DNA of 64,000 nt from Bradyrhizobium sp. CCBAU 53351 (GTDB lineage Bacteria > Pseudomonadota > Alphaproteobacteria > Rhizobiales > Xanthobacteraceae). The stretch lies in contig NZ_CP030059.1 in NCBI RefSeq assembly GCF_015291745.1, positions 2,755,501 through 2,819,500 of the forward strand, read 5' to 3'. Below the pieces are notes generated by a model. It did no database searches. It saw only the letters and a program-made list of their open reading frames with translations, and was not told the origin of the DNA. Positions 48,326 to 57,120 of the stretch are shown one piece after another (within the stretch, counting starts at the first letter, position 1; each line of letters begins with the position of its first letter). Position numbers and translations under genes: made by a program.

Positions 48326-49497
48326 GAGTTATGGCGCGATGGTGTCTGGCGTTGTTGCTGCTGATGCCGATGCTCGCGAGTGCAGCCGAGCTGCGCGGCA
48401 CGGGTAATCTCGGCCTCGTGGTGGAGCGGGCGGCGGGTTCGGTGCTGATCGTCGACGCCACCGAGCGCAAATCGATCGGCCGTGTCGAGGGGCTCGGCGA
48501 TCTCTCGCATGCCTCCGCGGTGTTTTCGCCGGATCAGCGCTACGCCTATGTCTTCGGACGTGACGGCGGCCTCACCAAGGTCGATATGCTCACGAGCACG
48601 ATCGCCAAGCGCATCGTGCAGGCCGGCAATTCGATCGGCGGCGCCATCTCCGACGATGGCGCGCTGATCGCGGTCTCGAACTACGAGCCGGGCGGAGTGA
48701 AGGTGTTCGACGCCAGGACGCTCGATCCCGTCGCCAACATTCCGGCAATCGGTGAGGGCGGCAAAGCCTCGAAGACGGTCGGGCTGGTCGACCTGCCCGG
48801 ACGGCGTTTTGCCTGGGCGCTCTACGACGCCGGCGAGATCTGGATCGCCGATCTCACCAATGTCGAAACGCCTGCAATCACCAGGCTGACCAATGTCGGC
48901 AAGCTGCCTTATGACGGCAACGTCACGCCAGACGGCCGCCATTATCTCGCGGGTCTGTTCGGCGAGGACGGCGTCGTGCACGTCGATACCTGGCGCGCGC
49001 CCCTGAAGGCCGAGCGCATCCTCAACGGCTATGGCCGCGGTCAGGAGGCGCTGCCGGTCTACAAGATGCCACATCTGGAAGGCTGGGGCGCGGTGGGCGA
49101 CAAGCTGCTGCTTCCCGCCGTCGGTCATCACGAATTGATCGCGGTCGATCTACGCAGCTTTGCGGAGGTCGGACGCACCGCCACCCACGGACAGCCGGTG
49201 TTTGCCGTGGCGCGGCCGGACGGGCGCCATGTCTGGGTGAACTACGCGCACCCCTTCAACGACACGGTCGAGATCGTCGACACTGAGACGCTGAAGGTGA
49301 TCCATCGCCTGACGCCCGGGCCTGCGGTGCTCCACATGGAGTTCACCCCGCGCGGCAACGAGGTCTGGGTCTCGGTGCGCGATGCCGATCGCATCGATGT
49401 CTATGACGCCACTTCTTTCGTGAAAAAGACCGAGATCCCGGCACAGAAGCCGTCGGGAATCTTCTTCACCGCACGCGCGACGAGGATCGGACAATGA
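48322..49497 (+). CDS. nirF: NirF: heme d1 biosynthesis propeller protein
   Basis: This 391-residue protein has a signal peptide (about 1-21, LALLLLMPMLASAAE) and a NirS-like d1 propeller without the cytochrome domain. Repeats such as GLVVERAAGSVLIVDATERKSIG, GNSIGGAISDDGALIAVSNYEPGG and GHYLAGLFGEDG-type blades are visible. NirF binds a heme d1 precursor and acts late in d1 synthesis after NirJ, in the periplasm. It overlaps nirC and the nirDL gene by four bases each, so translation is coupled. Confidence 0.95.
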   Translation: MRVMARWCLALLLLMPMLASAAELRGTGNLGLVVERAAGSVLIVDATERKSIGRVEGLGDLSHASAVFSPDQRYAYVFGRDGGLTKVDMLTSTIAKRIVQAGNSIGGAISDDGALIAVSNYEPGGVKVFDARTLDPVANIPAIGEGGKASKTVGLVDLPGRRFAWALYDAGEIWIADLTNVETPAITRLTNVGKLPYDGNVTPDGRHYLAGLFGEDGVVHVDTWRAPLKAERILNGYGRGQEALPVYKMPHLEGWGAVGDKLLLPAVGHHELIAVDLRSFAEVGRTATHGQPVFAVARPDGRHVWVNYAHPFNDTVEIVDTETLKVIHRLTPGPAVLHMEFTPRGNEVWVSVRDADRIDVYDATSFVKKTEIPAQKPSGIFFTARATRIGQ

Positions 49498-50477
49498 CGC
49501 CAAGCTCCGTCGAACTCGCCCTGATCGATCGCTGGCAGCACGATTTTCCGCTTGTCGCGAAACCGTTCGAGATCGTCGGCCGTTCCGCCGCGCTCGACGA
49601 GCAGGCGACGATCGGCGTGTTCCGTCGCATGCGGGCGCACGATCTGATCTCCCGCGTCGGGGCCGTGGTCCGCCCCAACACGGTGGGCGCGAGCACGCTC
49701 GCCGCGCTGCATGTCCCGCCGGATCGTCTCGATCAGGTCGCCGAGATCGTCAGCCGCGAGCCGCTGGTCACGCACAATTACGAGCGCGAGCACGATCTGA
49801 ACCTGTGGTTCGTGGTCGCCGGCGGCGATGCCGAGGCGCTCACAGAGACCATCGACAGGATCGAGGCGCAGACGGGGCTCCCCGTCGTGGATCTGCCGAT
49901 GGTGCAGGCCTATCATCTCGGCCTCGGCTTTTCGTTGTGCGAGCCGCGCGCGCAGAAGCGCACGGCGCCGGCCGCCGGGGACTATCGCCCCGATCCGCGC
50001 GACCAGCGCATCCTCGCCGCGATCGAGAACGGACTGCCGCTGGTCGAGCATCCCTATCGTGCGGTCGCCGATCAGCTCGCGCTCGGCCAGGCCGAGGTCA
50101 TCGCGCGGCTGGAGCACCTGGTCGCCGCCGGCGTCGTGACGCGCTTCGGCTGCGTGGTCCGCCATGACAAGCTCGGCTTCCGGTCGAATGCGATGGCGGT
50201 CTGGAATATTCCGGACGAGACCATCGACGATGTCGCCGCGATTTTCGCCCGACATCCCAGCGTGACGCTGTGCTACCAGCGTCCGCGCCGGCCGACGGTC
50301 TGGCCGTACAACCTGTTCTGCATGGTGCATGCGCGATCGCGCGACGAAGCCTATGCCGCGCTCGACGAAGTGAATCTGCTCGCCGATACCGGCCTGATGC
50401 AACAGGCCGTGCTGTTCTCGAAGCGCTGCTTCAAGCAGCGCGGCGCGGTCTTCTCGCGGCCTAAGGAGACGAATTGA
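49494..50477 (+). CDS. nirDL: NirDL fusion: siroheme decarboxylase subunits D and L
   Basis: This 327-residue protein consists of two Lrp/AsnC-like units in tandem. The N-terminal unit (about 1-155) has HNYEREHDLNLWFVV, typical of NirD/NirG. The C-terminal unit (about 160-325) has CYQRPRRPTVWPYNLFCMVH, typical of NirL/NirH. With NirG and NirH it would remove two acetate carboxyls from siroheme to give 12,18-didecarboxysiroheme in the cytoplasm. D and L are separate genes in Paracoccus but fused in some Pseudomonas. It overlaps nirF by four bases; nirG starts on its stop codon. Confidence 0.93.
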   Translation: MTPSSVELALIDRWQHDFPLVAKPFEIVGRSAALDEQATIGVFRRMRAHDLISRVGAVVRPNTVGASTLAALHVPPDRLDQVAEIVSREPLVTHNYEREHDLNLWFVVAGGDAEALTETIDRIEAQTGLPVVDLPMVQAYHLGLGFSLCEPRAQKRTAPAAGDYRPDPRDQRILAAIENGLPLVEHPYRAVADQLALGQAEVIARLEHLVAAGVVTRFGCVVRHDKLGFRSNAMAVWNIPDETIDDVAAIFARHPSVTLCYQRPRRPTVWPYNLFCMVHARSRDEAYAALDEVNLLADTGLMQQAVLFSKRCFKQRGAVFSRPKETN

Positions 50478-50929
50478 TGCGCGCGCTGGACCCGACCGAA
50501 AGGGCGATCATCAATGGCCTGCAGGGCGGCTTCCCCCTGACGCACCGGCCGTACCGCGATGCCGGCGCGCAGCTGGGATTGAGCGAAGGCGAAATGATCG
50601 AGGAGATCGGCAACCTGCTCGCCGGCGGACAGCTCAGCCGCTTCGGGCCGCTCTGGAATGCCGAAGCCCTCGGCGGCGCCGTTTGTCTTGCCGCCATCGC
50701 CGTCCCGCCCGAGCGGTTCGACGAGGTCGCCGGGCTCGTCAACGCCCATCCCGAGATCGCGCACAATTACCAGCGCGATCACGAGCTCAACATGTGGTTC
50801 GTCGTGTCGACGGATGCTCCCGAACGCATCGATCAGGTGATTGCGGAGATCGAGCGGGAGACGGGCCTTGCCGTGCGCGCGATGCCCAAGACGCGCGAGT
50901 TCTTCGTCGGTTTCCGCGTGGAGGTCTAG
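50477..50929 (+). CDS. nirG: NirG: siroheme decarboxylase subunit
   Basis: This 150-residue Lrp/AsnC-like protein has a helix-turn-helix-like start (GGFPLTHRPYRDAGAQLGLSE) and the D/G-type segment HNYQRDHELNMWFVVSTDAPE. It is a subunit of the siroheme decarboxylase and not a DNA-binding regulator in known systems. ATG 50477 shares its A with the nirDL stop (TGATG), with AAGGAG at good distance; an upstream TTG is not needed. nirH begins two bases after its stop. Confidence 0.92.
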   Translation: MRALDPTERAIINGLQGGFPLTHRPYRDAGAQLGLSEGEMIEEIGNLLAGGQLSRFGPLWNAEALGGAVCLAAIAVPPERFDEVAGLVNAHPEIAHNYQRDHELNMWFVVSTDAPERIDQVIAEIERETGLAVRAMPKTREFFVGFRVEV

Positions 50930-50931
50930 AC

Positions 50932-51408
50932 ATGCTCGATGCCATCGATCGCAAGCTGATCGCCGCCACGCAGGCGGGTCTTCCGCTCGTCGCAGAACCG
51001 TACCGCGCGCTCGCCGACGAACTCGGCCTCGACGAGGCCGAAATCGTCCGCCGCCTCGCGCGTTTGCTCGACGACGGGGCGATCCGCCGCATCGGGGCGA
51101 TCCCCAATCACTATGCGCTCGGCACCACCGCCAACGGCATGTCCGTATGGGACATCGCGGACGAGGCCGTCGCCGATGTCGGCGCCAGGGTCGGCGCGCT
51201 CGATTTCGTCACGCATTGCTATGAGCGGCCGCGTCATCTGCCGCTCTGGCCCTACAATCTCTTTGCCATGGTCCATGGCCGGACGCGCGACGAGGTGAGG
51301 GCGAAGGTCGCCGAGATCGCCGTGCTGGTCGGTCCCGCCGCGCGGGCCCACGAGGTTCTGTTCTCGACCCGGATCTTGAAGAAGACCGGCCTTCGCATTG
51401 CTGCCTGA
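50932..51408 (+). CDS. nirH: NirH: siroheme decarboxylase subunit
   Basis: This 158-residue Lrp/AsnC-like protein of the L/H type has AGLPLVAEPYRALADELGLDE and the segment CYERPRHLPLWPYNLFAMVHGRTRDEV, closely matching the C-terminal half of NirDL. It works with NirDL and NirG in siroheme decarboxylation. ATG 50932 is chosen because it is just after nirG and gives the standard start MLDAIDRKLI; the frame is open further upstream inside nirG. GAGG is nine bases before it. Confidence 0.93.
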   Translation: MLDAIDRKLIAATQAGLPLVAEPYRALADELGLDEAEIVRRLARLLDDGAIRRIGAIPNHYALGTTANGMSVWDIADEAVADVGARVGALDFVTHCYERPRHLPLWPYNLFAMVHGRTRDEVRAKVAEIAVLVGPAARAHEVLFSTRILKKTGLRIAA

Positions 51409-51423
51409 CGACGGGAGCCGGTC

Positions 51424-52632
51424 ATGTTTCGCCTCAGCCAATATTTACGCGAGCTGGACGAGCCGGCCCCGAGCGGACCGGTTCGGCAGCCACCGGGACC
51501 GGTCGTGATCTGGAACCTGATCCGCCGCTGCAATCTCACCTGCAAGCACTGCTACTCGATCTCGGGCGACGTCGACTTTCCCGGCGAGCTGTCCACCGCG
51601 CAAGTGTTCGGCGTGATGGATGACCTCAAGGCGTTCCGCGTGCCGGTGCTGATCCTGTCGGGCGGCGAGCCGTTGATGCGGCGCGACATCTTCGAGATCT
51701 CGGCGCGCGCCAAGGCGATGCGGTTCTATGTCGGCCTGTCGTCGAACGGCACCCTGGTCGACGCCGCCATGGCCGACCGCATCCGCGACATCGGCTACGA
51801 CTATGTCGGCATCTCCCTCGACGGCATCGGCGAGACCCACGACCGCTTCCGCCGCAAGCAGGGCGCCTATCAGGAGGCGCTGAACGGCCTGCGGCTGCTG
51901 CGCGACCGCGGCATCAAGGTCGGCGTCCGCTTCACCATGACGGAGGACAACGCGGCCGAGCTGCCGCGCCTGCTCGATCTGGTCGAGCAGGAGAACTTTC
52001 CAAAATTCTACCTCTCGCACCTCGTCTATGCCGGCCGCGGCAACAAGAACCGCGGCGACGACGCCATGTGGCAGACGACGCGCGATCGCATGGACATGGT
52101 GATCGCACGTGCCTGGCGCTGGGCGCAGTCGGGCAGCGAGATGGAGATCGTGACCGGCAACAACGATGCCGACGCGGTCTACCTGCTGCATTGGGCCGAG
52201 CGAACCGTTCCCGATCGCGCGGCGAGCTTGCGCGCAAAACTCGTGCGCTGGGGCGGCAATTCCTCCGGCGTCAACGTCGCCAATATCGACAATCTCGGCA
52301 ATGTGCACCCGGACACGATGTGGTGGCACCATACGCTGGGCAACGTGAAGACGCGGGCCTTCTCCGAGATCTGGCCGGACACCTCCGATCCGATCATGGC
52401 GGGCCTGAAGCAGAAGCCGCGTCGCGTCTCCGGACGCTGCGGCGCCTGTTCTCATTTCGACATCTGCAACGGCAACACCCGCGTGCGCGCGCAGCGGATC
52501 ACCGGCGACGCCTGGGCGGAGGATCCCGGCTGTTATCTCAGCGATGACGAGATCGGCCTTGCGGCACCAAGCGACCGGGTCAAGACCAGCATCTATCGCG
52601 GAACACGTCATGAAGCGCCGCTCTCTGTTTGA
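51424..52632 (+). CDS. nirJ: NirJ: radical SAM heme d1 biosynthesis protein
   Basis: This 402-residue radical-SAM enzyme converts didecarboxysiroheme propionates during heme d1 synthesis. The [4Fe-4S] cluster cysteines are Cys36, Cys40 and Cys43 (CNLTCKHC), followed by VLILSGGEPLMRRDIFE, a typical GGEP motif. The C-terminal region has a SPASM/twitch-like cysteine set (GRCGACSHFDICNGN). The gene lies 15 bases after nirH and overlaps nirN by 23 bases. It is full length compared with characterised NirJ proteins. Confidence 0.96.
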   Translation: MFRLSQYLRELDEPAPSGPVRQPPGPVVIWNLIRRCNLTCKHCYSISGDVDFPGELSTAQVFGVMDDLKAFRVPVLILSGGEPLMRRDIFEISARAKAMRFYVGLSSNGTLVDAAMADRIRDIGYDYVGISLDGIGETHDRFRRKQGAYQEALNGLRLLRDRGIKVGVRFTMTEDNAAELPRLLDLVEQENFPKFYLSHLVYAGRGNKNRGDDAMWQTTRDRMDMVIARAWRWAQSGSEMEIVTGNNDADAVYLLHWAERTVPDRAASLRAKLVRWGGNSSGVNVANIDNLGNVHPDTMWWHHTLGNVKTRAFSEIWPDTSDPIMAGLKQKPRRVSGRCGACSHFDICNGNTRVRAQRITGDAWAEDPGCYLSDDEIGLAAPSDRVKTSIYRGTRHEAPLSV

Positions 52633-54175
52633 TCGCAGTCTCCTCGCTCTCGCGCTCCTCGTGCTGGCAGATCCTGCGCGCGCCGAGCCGGATGCGGCAA
52701 AGCTGTTCGCGGACAATTGCGCCGAATGCCACGGCGCGGACCGGCTTGGCCGTCTCGGACCGGCGCTGCTCCCGGAAAATCTCGGCCGCATGATGGGTGC
52801 GCGGGTCGCCGCGGTGATTGCCGACGGACGGACCGCCACCCAGATGCCGGGCTTTTCCAATAAGCTCTCCAAGGACGAGATCGCGGCGCTCGTGGCCTAT
52901 GTCTCATCGCCATTGCCCGCGGTGCCGGCCTGGGGCGCGGCCGAGATCGACGCCAGCCGCGTCGTGCATGCCAAGGCGCCGCCACTGGAGCGGCCACGCT
53001 TCGAAGCCGACCCGATGAACCTTTTCGTCGTGGTCGAGGCCGGCGATCACCACGCGACGATCCTGGACGGCGACCGCATCGAGCCGCTGGCGCGCTTCCA
53101 GACGCGTTTCGCGCTGCATGGCGGTCCGAAATTCACCCCCGACGGGCGCTACGTGTTCTTCATGTCGCGCGACGGCTGGGTCAGCAAATACGATCTCTGG
53201 ACGCTGACCATGCTCACCGAGGTGCGCGCCGGAATCAATTCGCGCAACATCGCGATCTCGCGCGACGGCAAGCACATCGCGGTCGCCAATTATCTGCCCC
53301 ACACGCTGGTGATGCTCTCGGCGGACGATTTGTCGGTCGAGAAGATCTTTGACGTGAAGGACCGCCTGGGGACGTCCTCGCGGGTCTCGGCGGTGTACCA
53401 GGCGCCCTCGCGCAACAGCTTCATCGCGGCACTGAAGGATGTTCCCGAGATCTGGGAGATCGCGACCGATCCGAACGCCGGCCCGGTCTATGCCGGCTTC
53501 GTGCACAGCCATGAGAAGGGCATGATCGAGGCGCTGCCGTCCTCGCAAGGGCTCTTCGCGCTGCGCCGGATCGAGACCCCGGAGCCGCTCGACGACTTCT
53601 TCTTCGATCCGCCCTATCGCAATCTGATCGGCTCGGCGCGCGAGGGCAGGGCGATCGTGGTCAACCTGACGGTCGGGCGCGATATCAAGCAGCTCGATCT
53701 GCCGGGGCTGCCCCATCTCGGCTCGGGGATCTCCTGGACGTGGAACGGCCGGCTGGTGATGGCGACGCCGCTCTTGAAAGCCGGCAAGATCAGCGTGCTG
53801 GACATGCAGGACTGGTCGCAGATCAAGGTGATCGAGACGCCTGGCCCCGGCTTCTTCATGCGCAGCCACGAGAACACGCCCTATGCCTGGACCGACAGCA
53901 TGATGGGCGCCGGCAAGGACACGCTCTCGATCATCGACAAGCGCTCGCTGGAAGTGGTCCGTCGCGTCACGCCGGAACCCGGCAAGACCGCTGCGCATGT
54001 CGAATTCGACAGATACGGGCGCTATGCCCTGGTGTCGATCTGGGAGGACCAGGGCGCGCTGGTGGTCTATGATGCGGCAACCTTTACCGAGGTGAAGCGT
54101 ATTCCGATGTCGCGTCCTTCGGGCAAATACAACGTCTGGAACAAGATCACGTTTTCCGATGGCACCAGTCATTGA
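52610..54175 (+). CDS. nirN: NirN: cd1-like dehydrogenase of heme d1 synthesis
   Basis: This 521-residue periplasmic protein has a signal peptide (about 8-25, ending ARAE), a cytochrome c domain with heme motif CAECH (37-41), and a d1-type propeller (about 110-521). It resembles NirS but is shorter. Known NirN oxidises dihydro-heme d1 to heme d1 and hands it to NirS. ATG 52610 overlaps nirJ by 23 bases; the frame is open further upstream but only this start gives the signal peptide. The next gene starts 17 bases before its end. Confidence 0.93.
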   Translation: MKRRSLFDRSLLALALLVLADPARAEPDAAKLFADNCAECHGADRLGRLGPALLPENLGRMMGARVAAVIADGRTATQMPGFSNKLSKDEIAALVAYVSSPLPAVPAWGAAEIDASRVVHAKAPPLERPRFEADPMNLFVVVEAGDHHATILDGDRIEPLARFQTRFALHGGPKFTPDGRYVFFMSRDGWVSKYDLWTLTMLTEVRAGINSRNIAISRDGKHIAVANYLPHTLVMLSADDLSVEKIFDVKDRLGTSSRVSAVYQAPSRNSFIAALKDVPEIWEIATDPNAGPVYAGFVHSHEKGMIEALPSSQGLFALRRIETPEPLDDFFFDPPYRNLIGSAREGRAIVVNLTVGRDIKQLDLPGLPHLGSGISWTWNGRLVMATPLLKAGKISVLDMQDWSQIKVIETPGPGFFMRSHENTPYAWTDSMMGAGKDTLSIIDKRSLEVVRRVTPEPGKTAAHVEFDRYGRYALVSIWEDQGALVVYDAATFTEVKRIPMSRPSGKYNVWNKITFSDGTSH

Positions 54176-54980
54176 GCAGCCGGGCAGCGTCCCGTCGATC
54201 GCATTGCTGTTGGCAGCCCATGGCGAGCGGCGGCCGGGTGCCGGCAACACGGGCGCGTTCCAGCTTGCGCACGCGCTGGCCGCGCGCGGCCTGGTGGGCG
54301 AGGTCGCCGTCGGCTTCATCTCGGGCAAACCAGGTATCCGGGAAGCCCTGGAGACGCTGACGGCCGGTCGAATCCTGGTCTATCCGCTATTTGCCTCCAG
54401 CGGCTATTTCACCCGTGACCGTCTGGTCCAGCTTCTCGACGAAGCCAGGGGCGATGGCCGCAGGATCGACATGCTGCCGCCGCTCGGGCTCGATCCGGGC
54501 CTGCCGGATTTGCTGTGCGATCAAGCCGTGGCTTGCGCGCGCGACCATGGTTTCGCGCCGGAGCACTGCACCTTCGTCCTGCTGGCGCACGGCTCGAAGC
54601 GCAATCCAGCCTCGCGCCAGGCCACCGAGCAGGTCGCGCGTGAGATCGAGACGCGGGCGGTCTGCCGGAAGGTCGTCGTCGCCTTCCTGGAAGAGCAACC
54701 GTCGCTCGAAGAGGCCGCGGCATCGATCAGCGGGCCCGCGATCGTCCTTGGCCTGTTCTCCGGCGAAGGCCTGCATGGCGCCAAGGATGCGCCGAAGCTG
54801 GTTGCGCGGCTCGGCCGCCGCGACATCGTGTTCGCGGGCATCATGGGCAGCGGACCTGGGATCGAGGACCTCGTCGCACGGGCGGTGGTCGCGGCCCTGC
54901 AAGACGCAGGCGCGGTGCAGGTCGCGGAGCCGTCGTCGCTTGCGCCGGCGCCGAGAGGCTGGGCGGTTTCAGTCGATTGA
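54159..54980 (+). CDS. CbiX/SirB-type chelatase, candidate sirohydrochlorin ferrochelatase
   Basis: This 273-residue protein has two chelatase halves. The first begins SIALLLAAHGERRPGAG (catalytic-type His near residue 21), and the second begins TFVLLAHGSKRNPASRQA (His near 144). Between them are VYPLFASSGYF and after them GLFSGEGLHGAKDAP, typical family patches. Such enzymes put Co2+ or Fe2+ into sirohydrochlorin. In this setting, iron insertion to make the siroheme needed by NirDLGH is the natural job. It overlaps nirN by 17 bases. It is not part of the standard Paracoccus nir operon as I know it. Confidence 0.85.
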   Translation: MAPVIEQPGSVPSIALLLAAHGERRPGAGNTGAFQLAHALAARGLVGEVAVGFISGKPGIREALETLTAGRILVYPLFASSGYFTRDRLVQLLDEARGDGRRIDMLPPLGLDPGLPDLLCDQAVACARDHGFAPEHCTFVLLAHGSKRNPASRQATEQVAREIETRAVCRKVVVAFLEEQPSLEEAAASISGPAIVLGLFSGEGLHGAKDAPKLVARLGRRDIVFAGIMGSGPGIEDLVARAVVAALQDAGAVQVAEPSSLAPAPRGWAVSVD

Positions 54981-55010
54981 CGGCGCGGCGTTGCAGGAAA
55001 GGGACGAGAG

Positions 55011-55520
55011 ATGACGGAGTATCTTGACGTCGATGTTCGTCCGATCCTGCGCGCCGGGGGCGAGCCTTTTTCGACGATCATGGCCGCTGTTGAAAGTGCA
55101 AAACCGGGCCAGGGCATCCGGCTGTACGCGCCCTTCAAGCCCGTGCCCTTGTTCGACGTGATGGCCGGCAAGGGCTTTGCCCATTCCGCGACGGAGATCG
55201 GCGGAGGCGATTGGCAGGTGCTGTTCACACCGACCGGGGCACCTGCCGAAGCGCCGGCGTCGCAAGCGCGGCCCAGCATCCAATGGCCGGAGTCGAAAAT
55301 CCGGCTCGACACCAGACAGCTCGATCCGCCGGAGCCGATGACCAAAATCCTCGCTGCGGCCGAGACGCTGGGGCCCGGAGAAACGCTGACCGCGTTCCTC
55401 AGCCGCGAGCCGATGTTCCTGTTCCCGCAGCTGGAGAAGAGGGGCTACAACTGGCTCGGCGGCTTTCTGCCCGACGGCGTAACCTACGAGCTGACGGTGC
55501 GGGCGCCGTCCGCCTCGTAG
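55011..55520 (+). CDS. Tandem DUF2249 protein
   Basis: This 169-residue cytoplasmic protein has two DUF2249 units: LDVDVRPILRAGGEPFSTIMAAV...LYAPFKPVPLFDVMAGKGF (about 4-70), and IRLDTRQLDPPEPMTKILAA...AFLSREPMFLFPQLEKRGYNW (about 95-165). Families of this type often occur beside denitrification genes; their function is not established, and they resemble TusA-like or sulfur-carrier folds. It is 30 bases after the chelatase gene and is the last gene of the nir transcript before a hairpin. ATG 55011 has GAGAG in front. Confidence 0.85.
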   Translation: MTEYLDVDVRPILRAGGEPFSTIMAAVESAKPGQGIRLYAPFKPVPLFDVMAGKGFAHSATEIGGGDWQVLFTPTGAPAEAPASQARPSIQWPESKIRLDTRQLDPPEPMTKILAAAETLGPGETLTAFLSREPMFLFPQLEKRGYNWLGGFLPDGVTYELTVRAPSAS

Positions 55521-55550
55521 GGTAGGCAAAGGCGCACTTGCGCCTCTACC
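55521..55550. terminator. Convergent terminator hairpin
   Basis: GGTAG (55521-55525) and AGGCGC (55530-55535) pair with GCGCCT (55540-55545) and CTACC (55546-55550), with a 4-base bulge GCAA. It starts right after the DUF2249 stop and overlaps the stop of the HD-domain gene on the other strand. It separates the nir cluster from the type III secretion segment. Confidence 0.65.
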
Positions 55551-56457
55551 CCGCGCCGGAGAGAGTCGGAGACAACAACCTCTGCCGCGCCGCGCGCGCG
55601 GCCTTGTTTGGCCCGAGCTGCGGACCCATCATGCGCAGCGCGTGCTCTGCGCACAGCACATGATGATGCAGATTGGCGATCCATTGCCGGCCCGAGATGG
55701 TCAGGTTCAAATACGTCATGCCGTCGCCGACATAGGTCGAGACGGTGTTCCAGAAGAACTCGGGATATTTGTCCACGAGGTCGGCGGGAGAGGAATAGCC
55801 GAGTTGCCGGTTGCGGCCGTTCTCCTCGAATTCGTAGAACAGCGCATTCACCTTGCGCGGATACATGGGATCGCCGAGCTGGCCGATGAAGTCCGCCGCC
55901 TGGACCAGCCGCGGCACGAAATCGGTCGTCGCGGACCTGTCGGCCGGCGAGGGTGGAAACCGCGTGAATTCGATCGCGTCGGCGATGCGGTTGGCATCGA
56001 TGCCGGGAATATTGGCCAGCCGTTCGCGCACGTACATCTTCGAGCGGTTGACGTGACAGCCCATCAGCGCGGCGTCGGAGGCGCCGCGGGCAAGCCTGAT
56101 CCTCCGACCATCCTCGTGTGCGACGAACTCCTCGGCCGTATCGCCGCCGAGGATGCCGCGGACATAGCCGATGTCGTGGAACAGGCACGCCAGGATCAGG
56201 TGCATGTAGTCGGAAGGCTCGATCCGCCGCGACATCATCAGGCCGTGCAGGATGTCGCAGCCGGCCATCGTCACGAGCCAGGTGTGCTCGTAATTGTGAT
56301 AGAGCGCATCGCTCCTTGCGATGCATTCGATGGTCATGCGCGCGAGCGATCCTAGCTGATCCGCCATCGTGCTGCCAGCCGGCCCGAAGATCGAACGAAA
56401 GTCGCTGGCGAGAAACTTTCCGAGGCTGTTCGCCGCATCGGCCGTGATGGTCCTCAT
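55546..56457 (-). CDS. HD-domain phosphohydrolase-like protein
   Basis: This 303-residue protein has an HD metal-binding pattern: HNYEHT near residue 55-60 and CLFHDIGYVRG near 90-100, with further His/Asp residues (CHVNRSKMY near 135). HD enzymes cleave phosphodiesters of nucleotides or cyclic nucleotides. No GGDEF or EAL domain is present, so the substrate is unknown. ATG 56457 has GGAGAAGG in front and is preferred to a start 18 codons upstream. It follows the type III secretion genes on the same strand, so it may be co-expressed with them. Confidence 0.8.
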   Translation of the reverse strand: MRTITADAANSLGKFLASDFRSIFGPAGSTMADQLGSLARMTIECIARSDALYHNYEHTWLVTMAGCDILHGLMMSRRIEPSDYMHLILACLFHDIGYVRGILGGDTAEEFVAHEDGRRIRLARGASDAALMGCHVNRSKMYVRERLANIPGIDANRIADAIEFTRFPPSPADRSATTDFVPRLVQAADFIGQLGDPMYPRKVNALFYEFEENGRNRQLGYSSPADLVDKYPEFFWNTVSTYVGDGMTYLNLTISGRQWIANLHHHVLCAEHALRMMGPQLGPNKAARAARQRLLSPTLSGAG

Positions 56458-56535
56458 AGGCCTTCTCCACGCAATGCTTCGTTCGGCAATCCGCTCGATT
56501 CCGGCAATCACCGGCGGCCTTCGGGCCGACAGGCG

Positions 56536-57012
56536 TCAGGGTCGGAAAATCAAAATGGTCTCGTCATGGCCTTGGCTCGGCGCGGGCGACCGCAAACGTG
56601 GCGCCTTGGGATGGCCGAGCTCCGCGGCATAGTCCACCGCCATATGCGCGACGTCGCCGATGGTCTCGACCAGGCGGGTCATCGCGTCGCGCAGGCAGGG
56701 CGAGATCGCCTCGATCCTGACGGCCGGCGGCGAGCATCCGTTGTCGATGCGACAACAGGCGCGCCGGTAGGGCAGGCATCGCAGGTTGGACTTGAGCAGG
56801 CGGACGATCTGCTCCTCCATCACGAGGGGATCGTCGGAGAGTGTGCCAACCGGAGCGCAGACCACGACATGGCGTTCGTCATGGCTCAGTGTCAGCGCGA
56901 CGGAGATGCCGTCGACGCTGAGCGAGGCGCCGTCGCCGGACCGGAAACGGGGCGGCGACAGGCCGAGCGACTGCCAGAGCGTCTCGATCAGGCGACGAAA
57001 TTCGTCGTTCAT
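56536..57012 (-). CDS. Putative type III secretion chaperone (CesT/Tir-chaperone type)
   Basis: This 158-residue protein has the layout of class I type III chaperones: an N-terminal helix (MNDEFRRLIETLWQSLGL), a beta-strand core with LSVDGISVALTLSHDERHVVVCAPVG, and a central dimer helix (EEQIVRLLKSNL). Such chaperones bind effectors or other secreted proteins and guide them to the secretion ATPase. Cysteines cluster near 85-100 (CLPYRRACC), which is unusual. ATG 57012 is chosen by length. It is downstream of the two translocator-like genes, consistent with a role for one of their products or the HD protein. Confidence 0.65.
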   Translation of the reverse strand: MNDEFRRLIETLWQSLGLSPPRFRSGDGASLSVDGISVALTLSHDERHVVVCAPVGTLSDDPLVMEEQIVRLLKSNLRCLPYRRACCRIDNGCSPPAVRIEAISPCLRDAMTRLVETIGDVAHMAVDYAAELGHPKAPRLRSPAPSQGHDETILIFRP

Positions 57013-57120
57013 CGCGAGCGGTCTCGATGGCCGTGCCGCAGCCGCCGGGTGGCGGTTCGGCACGGTTGTGCGATCGTGAAGGATGTGGCCATCAAACCTT
57101 GCCGGTCCGGAATGACGGGC

